A stretch of 64,000 nt of DNA from Flavobacterium laiguense (GCF_003097655.1 NZ_QCZH01000001.1:434001-498000), one strand, 5' to 3'. Shown: positions 22,901-31,898, numbered from the stretch's first letter. Notes: a model not told the origin generated them from the letters alone. Made by a program: numbers and translations.

Positions 22901-25900
22901 GGAAATTATATCGCTTACGCCAAAGATTCCAGAGGTTGTATAAGGCAAATAGCAGTTCTATTAGGATTGGATCCAACGCCTGTAATTGCAGCAGTTGTAA
23001 GCAATCAGTGTACAGCCATTGAAGGTGGTTTTGCTATAGATGTTACTTTGCCAACGGCTGGTATTGCACCTTACAGTTATAGTGTTGATGGTGGAGCTTA
23101 TCAAATTCAAACGGCACCATTTACGATAAATAATTTAGCTTCTGGAGCGCATACGGTGCAGGTTAAAGATTTTAATGGTTGTGGGAATACGGTTAATTTG
23201 ACTATTTATCCAGTTTTAAAAACTAACGCTGTATTAACAAAAGACATTACTTGTTCCTTGACACCTACAAAAGAAGGTCTTATCACTGTTACGACAAATG
23301 GCGGGAACGGTCTTTATACTTATAAAGTAAAAATAGGTATAGGTGCTTTTGGAGTTGCTTCACCTCCATTTGCAGGTCCTACATTTACCTATGCGCCAAC
23401 TTCGTTACTATCTGAAACGTATACTTTTGAAATTACAGATGCAAATGGTTGTATAGTTGAAACTAATGTAATTACAACTACTCCAGCCCTTCCGCCAACT
23501 GCAACAATTAATGCCGTTAACCCAACCTGCAACGGTTCTACAGATGGTTCCATAAAATTGGAAGGTTCGGGTGGGGAAGCACCTTATACGTATAGTATTT
23601 CGGGCGTAGGAGGTTTGGGAGTTGCCAATGTTTTTGGAGGGTTAACTTCAACTCCAGGAATTTATAATTTTATCATTCGTGATAATAAAGGGTGTGATGC
23701 TACAGGAACTGTAACGTTTATTGACCCTGTTGCTATTGTAGCCACAACTTCACAAGTGAATGTAGTTTGTTCAAATACTGCATCAGGTAACACTTTAGGC
23801 AGTATTACTCCACTTATAACTGCTGGTGGAGTTGGACCTTTTGTTTATAAATTATATAACAATATTTTTGCACTAGTGAATAGTAGTGGTTCTATTGGAG
23901 CAAATACTTATACTTTTCCTAGTTTAAACTTTGGTGATTATTATTACACCATTGTTGATGCCAATGGTTGTGAATTACGTAGCCCAAAAATAAGTATATT
24001 GGCACCTATATTTACTACGATTCCTACTGTTGCAATTGGACTTACTTGTGCTGATGGTGCCACTGTAGTGGTTACTGCCGAAGGAGTTTCTCCTTTTACC
24101 TACTCAATAGTTGGAAATCCTAATTCAACGGATGGAGTAGGATTTCCTATAAATCCTGTTGGACCAACCCTGTCTACCACTAATACTTTTGTGAAAGTGC
24201 CACTAGGTACGAATTATATTTTTAAGGTAACAGATGCTAATGGTTGTGAATTTAGTCAATATGTACCGATACCTAATCCTTATGGAATAGCAGTCACTGC
24301 AACAGGAACTAATATCACATGTAATGGTGCAATAACAGGGAGTGTCGCTTATACGGTAAGGGGTTATTCTCTAGCAGCAACAAGCTTGAATTATTCAGTT
24401 GTAAATACAATAACTAATGTCTCGGTTTTTTCAGGGTCAGTAGCTGTTGATATAGCAGGTGCTGATGTAAGTTATACTTTGGGAAGTTTGCCCCCTGGAA
24501 GTTATAGCATTTATATTACAGAAGTAGCAGGTTCTGAGTGTACTGCCCAAGCTCCATTTGATATTATTCAACCAACACCACTTACTGCAATTATCAGTAA
24601 CGAGGTCAATGCAAATTGTTTTACAGGCGCACAACTTACCATCGCCGCATCGGGCGGAACAGGACCTTATCAATATGCTTTTGTAGCTGATGGTGCCCCT
24701 CGAGCAGCTGCTTACGGAGGAAATAGCTTTACAACATTAAATCCTCCAACATTAAATTGGGATATTTGGGTAAAAGATTTTAATGGTTGCGAATTTAAAA
24801 TTGATAAAACTATAATTCTAGACCCAATCCCAATCATCACTACAGCTGTTGTTGATAATTGTGTTCCAGAAGGAACTTTTACAATCAATGTTACTCAAAC
24901 AACTGCTGGAGTTGCTCCCTACACGATGAGTGTAAACGGAAGTGCTTTCCAAAGTGTTTCGGGTTTAAGTTATACAATTTCAAATCTAAACTCAGGAACT
25001 TATACCATAATTGTAAAAGATGCAAACGGTTGTGAATCATTACCAGTAGTTCAAACTATTGCTGCACCAGTAAGTGTTAGTACTGTTTTGACCAAAGATG
25101 TTGATTGTTCTTTAGCTCCAGCTTCACCAGATGCTACTATTACAATAACAATTAAGGACGGTTATCCAGATTATAGTTATAGGGTGAGTATAAATGGGTT
25201 TCCATTTGCTGGTGCATATACTCCTGTAGGTTTTGGGTTTACCACATTTACTTATACAATTGCACCAGTTTTATCTACTACAACCTATCAGTTTGAAATA
25301 ACGGATGCTAATAATTGTACTACGTTATCAGGTATCACTACAATTAACCCGATAATTTTGCCAACAGCAACAACAAACATAACCAATGTTAGCTGTAATG
25401 GTTCTGCCAATGGAAGTGTAACCATTGTGGCTAGTTTAGGAGTTGGGCCTTATACGTATAGTTTTAATGGAAGTCTATTTACTTCAATAACTACTTATAC
25501 AAATTTAGCAGGTTCAATAGCGGGTATTGCTTATCCTTTCATCGTAAGAGACAGTAAAGGATGTTTGTATAATGGAAGTGCAACAATAACAGAACCTGCG
25601 CCAATTGCAGGCACGGCAGTTACAACGGTTCTTTATACTTGTTTAAGTAAAGCAACGATAGAAGCTCAAGCTGTTGCGGGAGGAACTGCTCCATACGAAT
25701 ATAGTATAGATGGAGTTACTTTTCAAGCGTTACCTACTTTCGCAGGATTGGTTAATGGCACGTATTCCATTACCATCAAAGATGCCAATGATTGTACATT
25801 TGTTACACCTCCAGTAATCATTGCTCCATTGACACCTCCAACGGATTTAGGTTTTGTTCCAACAGCAATAACTTGTCCAACGAATAAGTCGGATGTAGCG

Positions 25901-28900
25901 TTAACAGCAACAGGCGGATTTGGTGCATTAGAATACCAAATTACGGCACCAGTTGCTTCAGCTACACCATATCAAGGAGCGAATGTATTTAATAATTTAG
26001 CGCCAGGAACTTATACTTTCCAAGTAAAAGACGCTAAAGATTGTACATATCAAGAAGATTTTACGATTGTACCGCTACCAACATTAACCGTTGTAGGTCA
26101 GTTAGTGGCCAATGTTCAATGTTTTGGTACAGCCACGGGTTCTGTTCAATATACGGTTGCAGGGTTTGGAGGAGCAGGATATACGTACACAATTAATGGA
26201 GTTCCTCAAGGAGCAGGGCCAACAGCACCAGCCGTAATTACGATACCAACTTTGCTGGCAAACACTTATACAATTGTAATAACAGATGTTACAACAAACT
26301 GTACTGTTTCAACTTCAGTTATAGTTACGGAGCCAGCTACTAGTGTAGGTATCACATCAGCAGTAGCCACCAATGTCAATTGTAATAAATTCGATTCTCA
26401 GATTACTGTTATAGGAACTAACGGTACGCCAAATTATACTTATACAGCAGTTATAGCAGGAACAGGACCTCCAGCTCTAGGGACTTATGGACCAAGTAAT
26501 GTTTTCAATGTAAATACCGTAGGAGGTACTGTTTTAGGCTGGGATGTGTATGTTAAAGACAATAATGGATGTGTTGTTTCTGCTCCAACACTTGTAACTG
26601 TTATTTTGGATCCACCACCATCTGTAGCTGTTACTGCAGCTGCATCCAATCAATGCAATACAACTGGTGCGCTTTATACTTTTACGGCTACAGGAGCTAG
26701 TGGTATTCCGCCTTATGAATATTCTATTGGGAACGGGTATCAAACGATTCCAACATTTACAGTTGCTCTGCCTACTGTGCCAACTTCGTATACCGTAACC
26801 ATAAGAGATGCCAATGGTTGTACGGCTACAAGTCCTACGCCAGCCACGGTTTATCCGCCTCTAGGCTTATCCGCTAGTTTTACCACTCCGCCAATATGTA
26901 TTAATGCTGATGGTACAATTACAGCTGTTGGAACTGGTGGCACTGGGGCTTATACCTATACATTGCTACCAGTTACCGCAGGAGTGACAGAGGTAGGAGG
27001 AGTGTTTTCTAATGTGCCACCAGGGAATTATACCATTACCGTTGCTGATAGTTCTGTTCCAACAGCGTGTACTAAAACAGTTCCAGTAACTATTGCCATT
27101 CCAATTGCGCCTGTCTTTGTACTTGTAGATATTGCAGTTAATAATGTGAGTTGTAATGGTGCCAATGACGCCATTATAACTGTAAACCTAAATCCATTAA
27201 CCAATATAGATCCGCTTTATACGTATACGCTAACGCCAACTGCTCCAGCTGGTCCGCCTACGGGTCCTCAAAGCAGTAGCTTATTTTCAAATCTTCCTCC
27301 GGGAACTTATGACGTAACGGTAACTTCTGGTAGAGGTTGTCCTACAAAAGTTACTGGTGTTGTAGTTGCAGAACCAACTGTTTTGGCGATTTCGAGTGTT
27401 ACAGCTACTCCATTTGCCTGCGCTTTGGATAATTCCAAATCTGCATCGACAGTAACTATTATTGCTTTGGCGGGAAGCGGTACAGCTCCGTATTTGTTCA
27501 GCATAGACGGAATTAATTATACCTCGACGAACACTTTTAGCGTGATTGATAACGGAACTAATTATACTTTAAATGTAAATGTAAAAGATGCTAATGGCTG
27601 TATGGCTAATGGCTCAGTGGTAATTACAACTCTAATTCCATTAACAGCAGTCGTTAATCAAAACGCTTCGATTACGTGTACTAATCCTGAGGATATTACT
27701 ATTACAGCAAACGGCGGTTCTGGAACTTACAGCTATCAGTTGTTGCCAATTGGAATTCCTAATCCGAATGTGATTCAAGATGCTATACCAAATATTTTTC
27801 ACATCAGTGCCCCCGGCGATTACTATTTCCAAGTCAACGATGTAACCACCGGCTGTACTTTTGCGACAGCGAAATACACCGTAGTACCATTTAATTTAAT
27901 CAATGTAACCGCTACTCCAACGGCATCAGTAACTTGTTTTGGCGATACTAACGGAACTGCCGTTATCACTATCACAGGATATACTGGAACGTATGATTAC
28001 CAGGTACTCGACAGTTCCGGAAACCCTTATGGCCTATTGGTTACAGGAAACACCACGCCTGTCCCTATAACAACAACAGGCTTAACAGGAGATAGTTACA
28101 CTGTAAGAGTCACAGAAACAGCTACTCCATTTTGTACATTTATTACCAATACCTTTACCATCGCTTCACCAGCAACGGCACTTGCGGTAACTGCTGTAAA
28201 AACTGCCGATGCAACTTGTACCAACGACCAAGGAACCATAACCGCTACAGGGATAGGTGGTTGGGGCGCTTTGGAATATGAATTGGTAGGAACAGTCAGC
28301 GTTGGTTATTCTTCAAACAGTACTTTTGGTAATTTGCCAGCAGGAAATTACACTGTAAATGTAAGGGATAGCAAAGGCTGTATTAGTTCTTCAACTGTTG
28401 TGGTGCTTGCTTCTCCATTGCCTATACTTCTCACTGCCTCAGCAAGTGTATTATCTGTTAAATGTAATGGCGATACCGATGCAATAATTACAGCGACTGT
28501 AAATGCGCCACAAGGAGGTCAAGTTGGTAATTATTCTTACACTTTAAATGTGCTTTCAGGAGGGGATTCTGGACCACAAACATCTCCTGTTTTCGGCGGT
28601 TTGGGTGCTGGAACATATACTGTGACTGTAACTGATGGTTGGAATTGTAGTGGTATATCAAATACTATTGTCATCGATGAGCCAGCTCCAGTTACAGCGA
28701 GTTTGGTATTAGCTTCCGGGCCAACCTGTAATATTGACCCAATAGTCACTTTGACAACTAGTGGAGGAACAGCTCCCTACACATACAACATTGATGGTGG
28801 AGCAATAGCATTAGGAGTATTAAATCCAACAACTACTATTCCAATTCCTCTAACATCATTACCTATTGTGAATCACTACTATGTTGAAGATGCCAATGGC

Positions 28901-30433
28901 TGTAAAAGTTTTATATCTAATGATATCTTGATTGAACCATTAGAACCGTTACTTATCAATTTAGACCTTTCTAATGCTTTTATCAATTGCAAAGGAGATG
29001 CTTCTGGAGTAATAGTGGCAAAAACACAAGGGGGTTTAGGGAATTACACTTATACCTTACTGGATGGTTCAGGTAATCCTCTTCCCGTAGCGGTACAAAA
29101 TAGTCCAGGAATATTCACTCAACTGTTTGCTGGTTTTTATCAGATACAAGTAGATAGTGGTATTGATTGTAAAATAACTTCAGTACGTTTTGAAATCAAA
29201 GAACCTGTACTTGCTTTAACCCAGTCCAATGTGGTAACCAATGTGCTGTGTAACGGAAACAATGACGGTCAAATCGTTATTACGGCTCAAGGCGGAACAG
29301 GCATCATCCAATATGCGATTACCCCTAATTTGAATAAATTTGTTGATCAAAACACCTTCATAGATCTTGCACCCGGCAATTATCAGTATATTGTTCAGGA
29401 CCAGGCGGGTTGTTTTGAATTGGTTTTATTTGCTATTACAGAACCCAATGTGTTAACAGTAGCAACCACGCCAAATTCGATCGTACCCGAAATTTGCTTT
29501 GGAGATGTAAACGGAGAATTCAAAATTGACATTGCTGGAGGAACGCAACAATACAGCACCAGTTTGGATAATGTAAATGGCGTTTATACGGTATGGCCGG
29601 TAGGACAAACGCAAATTCATTTTACGGGTTTAACAGGTGGTTCACATACCGTATATGTCAAAGATGCCAATGGATGTACCCAAGAATGGACAGTGGTATT
29701 GCCGCCATCCGTTTTCCTAGACCCTAAAGCCACTGTAAATTATGCCTGTGTGAGTAACATAGCTGGAAATACCGTAACAGTAACCATTGATACCAGCAAT
29801 AACCCTGTCGATGTAGATTATGCTTTAGACGGAATCGCTCCTTATCAAGCCAGTAATGTATTTGTAGATGTGGCTCCCGGTACGCATTTTATTCAAGCAA
29901 GACATACCAATGGATGTATAGATGTTACGAGTTCTTTTGATATTGCAAAAATAGATCCCTTAGCACTTACCTTGAGTCAAGGCTCAGGGTTGAACCAAAT
30001 TGTAGCAACACCCACAGGAGGTTCTGGCATTTATCAATTTACACTCAATGGGGAATCCTATGGAACTCAAAACAAATTTATTTATTATCGTACTGGTGAT
30101 TATACCGTTGCCGTAACCGACAGTTATGGCTGCACGGCTACGGCGACGATGTATTTTGAATTTATTGATATTGAAATTCCAAATGTATTTACACCAAATG
30201 GTAGCGGAACCAATGATACTTGGAAACCTGAAAAAACAGATAATTACCCCGATATGATTTTAAAAATATTCGATCGTTATGGTCGTGTGATTGCCACTTT
30301 GGGTCAAGGACAATCTTGGGATGGAAATTACCATGGAGCTGCACTACCAATGGGAGATTACTGGTATGTGTTAAAACTCAGAAATACACAAGACGATCGT
30401 GAATTTGTCGGACATTTTACATTGTACAGGTAG
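16985..30433 (+). CDS. Giant SprB-like repeat adhesin with signal peptide and T9SS type B C-terminal domain
   Basis: I chose the ATG at 16985 (MKKCTSKF...) over the in-frame GTG at 16964, because it places Lys residues directly before the hydrophobic core of a signal peptide ending near SYAQ. The 4482-residue protein has a globular N-terminal region (residues about 30-355), a DUF11-like segment (about 358-475, VTKVVQDALGNDM... with NxGxDDA), a PKD/Ig-like stretch with Cys pairs (to about 715), then about 43 SprB-type repeats and a type B T9SS C-terminal domain ending GHFTLYR. It is a paralogue of the first adhesin: the C-terminal several hundred residues align throughout, including motifs NGEFKIDI, EARHTNGC/QARHTNGC and QNKFIYY. 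No sprF-like gene follows; pgk is next. A surface adhesin role is inferred from the architecture. Confidence 0.92.
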   Translation: MKKCTSKFIIAIVVLLLFHLGSYAQNLKPFTPRFDQDLNGSMLLIGNNILSKDNNDYNITTGSSAYNSNIDMVYVDIDGDPSTFSSSSATLTIPNPSCAKVRYAGLYWSALLQSGTRTEINKVKLKVGAGSYTNIVGEVIKDVGSTELAGGAGNRPYACYADITSIVNSSGSAVYTVADVLSSTGRNGGTGLSAGWSIVVVYEDPTLSAKSITTFDGFSGISASGTGNLNVNVVGFRTIPNGPVRAEYAFSALEGDRPINGDFLMINGTKVVTVSRPLSGGADNFFNSTVTNDLGVINTRVPKSTNSLGFDAGILKVPNPATVAFPGGSIIKNKDESAIITFGTSQDTYFIYFNAFAVEIIEPNIVITKVVQDALGNDMSNANVTLGQNLFYEIEYQNKGNDDAVGFTIKDILPLNTIFNPIDLDLTNSGGATYTYDAATRTIIFTIPDSAVQENDPKFKIRFKVQVVLTCNELSNACSNIIRNQAFGNYKGRYSGNTINQDPSIPSASPCLFAIPSPTNFLVGLDGCVYTRNEILCGATTTLNAASGYSTYSWSKNADGSNPFAFTQSITVNAVGTYYVRDTAIAPCLSITEIINVSLFGGTVTNPVLSFADQIVTCPNDGKKLPLIFLCGGNATKLITSGISDGSTIVWEILNENASCPAATSTTVCANESNSCTWTQVGTGQDYLVNAAGQYRMVLNYPGGCFNRFYFNVYQNLLNPTATAIDKVCTTAGQITVGGVPPGYEYSLDGVTYQDSNVFVINIGEIYTAFVRQKGVTTNPCVFTVPNIFVRERDFTVDTFITQPLCNGGLGSVKLAANDVLPQYFYKISQGGSTVNSVGPIIASDYTFGNLLAGTYQAEVSTSDGCISNFDVIIPNTPLLQATAAITIPLTCNNGEVTVSPTGGTPPYFYFVNSTTIFQGDPKIVITAPGGVYNIDVVDANNCPTTTSITVAQTPAPTFDVTPTNVLCAGTNTGTITFGSIVTNGNTLRYAIDVIPGTPAIPGTPDTAEIPATPPTGTFVSSPVFAGLAPGTYAVAVEYTIAGQVCYSNLQTVIINPVSPIVGSASLTQPYTCGQNGEITATASGGVGLLTYSIDGVTFQASQVFGGLTNGTYSITIKDANGCAFLTNSVTIDPLTPPTDLGFVASALSCSTVPPNVSSVTVTPTGGFGALAYTILPALPAGVTVAGNVFSGLAAGTYTFQVTDAKNCSFQKDFTIVPLPTLTVIGQLVSNVKCFNTATGAIRFTVSNFGAAAGFTYTINGIAQGAGPASGIIDLVNQPAGTYTVVVTDVTTTCTATISVTVANAPAALTTSLAVSPIKCLGVNGSVTIIALGGWGGYSYTLTPPAPGVPVTQASNTFANLSDIGNYTVVTTDANGCPITDTFTLTNPVLPTASIDPLSDLCFDGVNAAILVVTTGNGNPTPATAVFDYSINGGATYQASNTFSGLAPNAVAPGYTVTVRDGYGCTATASQTIQPQLTVGTVLSKDLDCNVPPDAAITGTISGGTAPYAVSVITATGTGTLTQPVGLGTTFTYVTTTPADYQFQVTDATGLVFQHCTALSTVTTINPIIAPTFSFTQTPETCNTSSDGTIVVTPTAGVAPFKYIIDGGLPQVSNVFTNLQARVASYQVQVVDDKGCLSVAKPVTITEPDLLTISSVVSPFTCTANVVNATVVTITGGGGITPYTFSSDGVNFLPSNTLPVPDTKYAFSVIDNGAIQNITYFVKDSNGCLINKVVTINPFPKITTAPVSITTPIDCKNTGTVTISPVGGSGNYTYQLLPSLVTQVSNVFSVTVPGTYSFQVNDVTTGCTFTTAPFTVAPFNTIDVVATATAPATCFGDTNGSIAINVTGYLGAYSYKVLGSTPLISGTGDSSALNPQPILGLTGGSYTVEVTETASPFCIKTSNVVVVDSPSLPVSVTTKTINDNCNANAGQITAIAQGGTGPYTYQILLSTDPAPTAVSPGWVALNTLNAESGNYIAYAKDSRGCIRQIAVLLGLDPTPVIAAVVSNQCTAIEGGFAIDVTLPTAGIAPYSYSVDGGAYQIQTAPFTINNLASGAHTVQVKDFNGCGNTVNLTIYPVLKTNAVLTKDITCSLTPTKEGLITVTTNGGNGLYTYKVKIGIGAFGVASPPFAGPTFTYAPTSLLSETYTFEITDANGCIVETNVITTTPALPPTATINAVNPTCNGSTDGSIKLEGSGGEAPYTYSISGVGGLGVANVFGGLTSTPGIYNFIIRDNKGCDATGTVTFIDPVAIVATTSQVNVVCSNTASGNTLGSITPLITAGGVGPFVYKLYNNIFALVNSSGSIGANTYTFPSLNFGDYYYTIVDANGCELRSPKISILAPIFTTIPTVAIGLTCADGATVVVTAEGVSPFTYSIVGNPNSTDGVGFPINPVGPTLSTTNTFVKVPLGTNYIFKVTDANGCEFSQYVPIPNPYGIAVTATGTNITCNGAITGSVAYTVRGYSLAATSLNYSVVNTITNVSVFSGSVAVDIAGADVSYTLGSLPPGSYSIYITEVAGSECTAQAPFDIIQPTPLTAIISNEVNANCFTGAQLTIAASGGTGPYQYAFVADGAPRAAAYGGNSFTTLNPPTLNWDIWVKDFNGCEFKIDKTIILDPIPIITTAVVDNCVPEGTFTINVTQTTAGVAPYTMSVNGSAFQSVSGLSYTISNLNSGTYTIIVKDANGCESLPVVQTIAAPVSVSTVLTKDVDCSLAPASPDATITITIKDGYPDYSYRVSINGFPFAGAYTPVGFGFTTFTYTIAPVLSTTTYQFEITDANNCTTLSGITTINPIILPTATTNITNVSCNGSANGSVTIVASLGVGPYTYSFNGSLFTSITTYTNLAGSIAGIAYPFIVRDSKGCLYNGSATITEPAPIAGTAVTTVLYTCLSKATIEAQAVAGGTAPYEYSIDGVTFQALPTFAGLVNGTYSITIKDANDCTFVTPPVIIAPLTPPTDLGFVPTAITCPTNKSDVALTATGGFGALEYQITAPVASATPYQGANVFNNLAPGTYTFQVKDAKDCTYQEDFTIVPLPTLTVVGQLVANVQCFGTATGSVQYTVAGFGGAGYTYTINGVPQGAGPTAPAVITIPTLLANTYTIVITDVTTNCTVSTSVIVTEPATSVGITSAVATNVNCNKFDSQITVIGTNGTPNYTYTAVIAGTGPPALGTYGPSNVFNVNTVGGTVLGWDVYVKDNNGCVVSAPTLVTVILDPPPSVAVTAAASNQCNTTGALYTFTATGASGIPPYEYSIGNGYQTIPTFTVALPTVPTSYTVTIRDANGCTATSPTPATVYPPLGLSASFTTPPICINADGTITAVGTGGTGAYTYTLLPVTAGVTEVGGVFSNVPPGNYTITVADSSVPTACTKTVPVTIAIPIAPVFVLVDIAVNNVSCNGANDAIITVNLNPLTNIDPLYTYTLTPTAPAGPPTGPQSSSLFSNLPPGTYDVTVTSGRGCPTKVTGVVVAEPTVLAISSVTATPFACALDNSKSASTVTIIALAGSGTAPYLFSIDGINYTSTNTFSVIDNGTNYTLNVNVKDANGCMANGSVVITTLIPLTAVVNQNASITCTNPEDITITANGGSGTYSYQLLPIGIPNPNVIQDAIPNIFHISAPGDYYFQVNDVTTGCTFATAKYTVVPFNLINVTATPTASVTCFGDTNGTAVITITGYTGTYDYQVLDSSGNPYGLLVTGNTTPVPITTTGLTGDSYTVRVTETATPFCTFITNTFTIASPATALAVTAVKTADATCTNDQGTITATGIGGWGALEYELVGTVSVGYSSNSTFGNLPAGNYTVNVRDSKGCISSSTVVVLASPLPILLTASASVLSVKCNGDTDAIITATVNAPQGGQVGNYSYTLNVLSGGDSGPQTSPVFGGLGAGTYTVTVTDGWNCSGISNTIVIDEPAPVTASLVLASGPTCNIDPIVTLTTSGGTAPYTYNIDGGAIALGVLNPTTTIPIPLTSLPIVNHYYVEDANGCKSFISNDILIEPLEPLLINLDLSNAFINCKGDASGVIVAKTQGGLGNYTYTLLDGSGNPLPVAVQNSPGIFTQLFAGFYQIQVDSGIDCKITSVRFEIKEPVLALTQSNVVTNVLCNGNNDGQIVITAQGGTGIIQYAITPNLNKFVDQNTFIDLAPGNYQYIVQDQAGCFELVLFAITEPNVLTVATTPNSIVPEICFGDVNGEFKIDIAGGTQQYSTSLDNVNGVYTVWPVGQTQIHFTGLTGGSHTVYVKDANGCTQEWTVVLPPSVFLDPKATVNYACVSNIAGNTVTVTIDTSNNPVDVDYALDGIAPYQASNVFVDVAPGTHFIQARHTNGCIDVTSSFDIAKIDPLALTLSQGSGLNQIVATPTGGSGIYQFTLNGESYGTQNKFIYYRTGDYTVAVTDSYGCTATATMYFEFIDIEIPNVFTPNGSGTNDTWKPEKTDNYPDMILKIFDRYGRVIATLGQGQSWDGNYHGAALPMGDYWYVLKLRNTQDDREFVGHFTLYR
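19140..30160 (+). repeat. SprB-type Ig-like repeat array (second adhesin)
   Basis: About 43 units with the same pattern as in the first adhesin (early Cys; LxxGxYTxxVxDxxGC end). Some groups of consecutive units recur as larger modules, for example 20160-20890 and 25600-26330, which share PLTPPTDLGF, TYTFQV(T/K)DAK and TIVPLPTLTV in the same order. Confidence 0.85.
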
Positions 30434-30500
30434 GAGGTTGCAGAAGGTAGGTTGAAGTTTGCAGAATTCAGTTTGCAGAAGGCAGGTTTCAGAAAACCAA
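30434..30500. repeat. Simple-sequence tract after the second adhesin
   Basis: Degenerate repeats of a TTTGCAGAAGGCAGGTT-like unit begin right after the stop codon and run for about 65 bp. Similar tracts with other units occur at several gene boundaries in this window (41075, 52768, 55779, 58547). Function unknown. Confidence 0.6.
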
Positions 30501-30580
30501 AAACAGTGATTTACATCGATTTCGTTAGTAAATTCACAATTTATTTAGAATTTTCAAATTTAATACTTGTTTAAAAGTTA

Positions 30581-30588
30581 TATCTTTG
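30581..30588 (+). promoter_or_regulatory. -7 promoter element of pgk
   Basis: TATCTTTG matches the Bacteroidota -7 consensus TAnnTTTG and lies 32 bp before the pgk ATG. No well-spaced -33 TTG is visible. Its position argues against a start upstream at the TTG codon 30567. Confidence 0.55.
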
Positions 30589-30620
30589 TTTTTCTTTCAA
30601 AAACAACTAATAAAAGAACC

Positions 30621-31808
30621 ATGAAGACTTTAAATAATTTTGATTTTAATGCTAAAAAGGCCATAATCCGTGTAGATTTTAACGTTCCTTTAGACGAGAA
30701 TTTTAATGTAACTGATGCTACTCGAATTGAAGCTGCAAAACCTACCATAGATACTATTTTGGCTCAGGGAGGAAGTGTAATCTTAATGTCTCACTTGGGT
30801 AGACCAAAAGGAGCTGAGGATAAATACTCATTGAAACACATCTTGAAAACGACTTCGGACATTCTTGGAGTACCGGTTCAATTTGCAGCAAACTGCGTGG
30901 GTGAAGAAGCTCAAAATGCGGCTAAAAATTTATTGCCAGGTCAAGTGTTATTATTAGAAAATTTACGTTTTCATGACGAAGAAGAAGCAGGAGATGTTGC
31001 TTTTGCAAAAGAATTGGCTTCACTTGGGGACATCTACGTAAACGATGCCTTTGGAACGGCTCACAGAGCGCACGCTTCGACTACTATAATCGCTCAATTT
31101 TTTCCAACCAGTAAATGTTTCGGACTTTTATTGGCTAAAGAAATTGAAAGTTTAAATAAAGTATTAAAAAACAGTGAAAAACCTGTAACTGCAGTTCTTG
31201 GAGGATCTAAAGTGTCTTCTAAAATTACGGTTATCGAAAATATTCTAGACAAAGTTGATCACATGATTATTGGGGGTGGAATGACATTTACTTTCGTGAA
31301 AGCTTTGGGCGGAAAAGTTGGAGATTCTATTTGTGAAGATGACAAACAAGAATTGGCACTTGAAATTTTAAGATTAGCCAAAGAAAAAGGAGTTCAAATT
31401 CATATTCCAGTAGATGTTATTGCTGCCAATGATTTCTCTAATACGGCAGATACCCAAATTGTAAACGTTAACGAAATTCCTGATGGGTGGCAAGGTCTGG
31501 ACGCAGGTCCAAAATCATTGGCTAACTTTGAAAAAGTAATTATGGAGTCTAAAACTATCCTTTGGAACGGACCATTGGGTGTTTTTGAAATGGAAAGTTT
31601 TGCCAATGGAACCATCGCTCTTGGAAATTATATCGCAGCTTCTACTCAAAACGGTGCTTTTTCACTTGTAGGTGGAGGAGATTCGGTTGCGGCAGTAAAA
31701 CAATTTGGTCTTGAAGACAAAATGAGTTACGTTTCTACAGGTGGAGGTGCTATGTTAGAAATGCTAGAAGGTAAAGTGTTACCAGGAATAGCAGCTATTT
31801 TAGACTAA
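30621..31808 (+). CDS. pgk: Phosphoglycerate kinase
   Basis: The 395-residue product catalyses phosphoryl transfer between 1,3-bisphosphoglycerate and ADP in glycolysis and the reverse reaction in gluconeogenesis (cytoplasm). All family signatures are present: RVDFNVPLD near the N-terminus, [43 protein letters not shown], the nucleotide-binding GPLGVFE, and the C-terminal GGGDSVAAV and STGGGAMLE. Length is normal. The ATG at 30621 gives the standard N-terminus (MKTLNNFDF); a longer frame from TTG 30567 adds 18 unrelated residues and would overlap the promoter. It is apparently monocistronic, with its own promoter element and terminator. Confidence 0.98.
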   Translation: MKTLNNFDFNAKKAIIRVDFNVPLDENFNVTDATRIEAAKPTIDTILAQGGSVILMSHLGRPKGAEDKYSLKHILKTTSDILGVPVQFAANCVGEEAQNAAKNLLPGQVLLLENLRFHDEEEAGDVAFAKELASLGDIYVNDAFGTAHRAHASTTIIAQFFPTSKCFGLLLAKEIESLNKVLKNSEKPVTAVLGGSKVSSKITVIENILDKVDHMIIGGGMTFTFVKALGGKVGDSICEDDKQELALEILRLAKEKGVQIHIPVDVIAANDFSNTADTQIVNVNEIPDGWQGLDAGPKSLANFEKVIMESKTILWNGPLGVFEMESFANGTIALGNYIAASTQNGAFSLVGGGDSVAAVKQFGLEDKMSYVSTGGGAMLEMLEGKVLPGIAAILD

Positions 31809-31858
31809 GACACTTTTTTAAAGAAATATATCTCAGAAATTTAATTTCTGAAACAATG

Positions 31859-31898
31859 AAAAAACTAGTAGTAATTTATTTTACTGCTAGTTTTTTTT
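31859..31898 (+). terminator. Intrinsic terminator after pgk
   Basis: The stem AAAAACTAGTAGTAA pairs with TTACTGCTAGTTTTT (one mismatch) across a 6-nt loop and is followed by a T-run. It lies about 50 bp after the pgk stop. Confidence 0.85.

Noticed and set aside
1..30433. Tandem repeats read as a CRISPR or DNA satellite array
   Set aside because: The repeats are protein-level units of about 90 codons with low DNA identity, inside single open frames.
30567..30620. TTG start extending pgk by 18 residues
   Set aside because: The extension is not part of the pgk family and covers the -7 promoter element.
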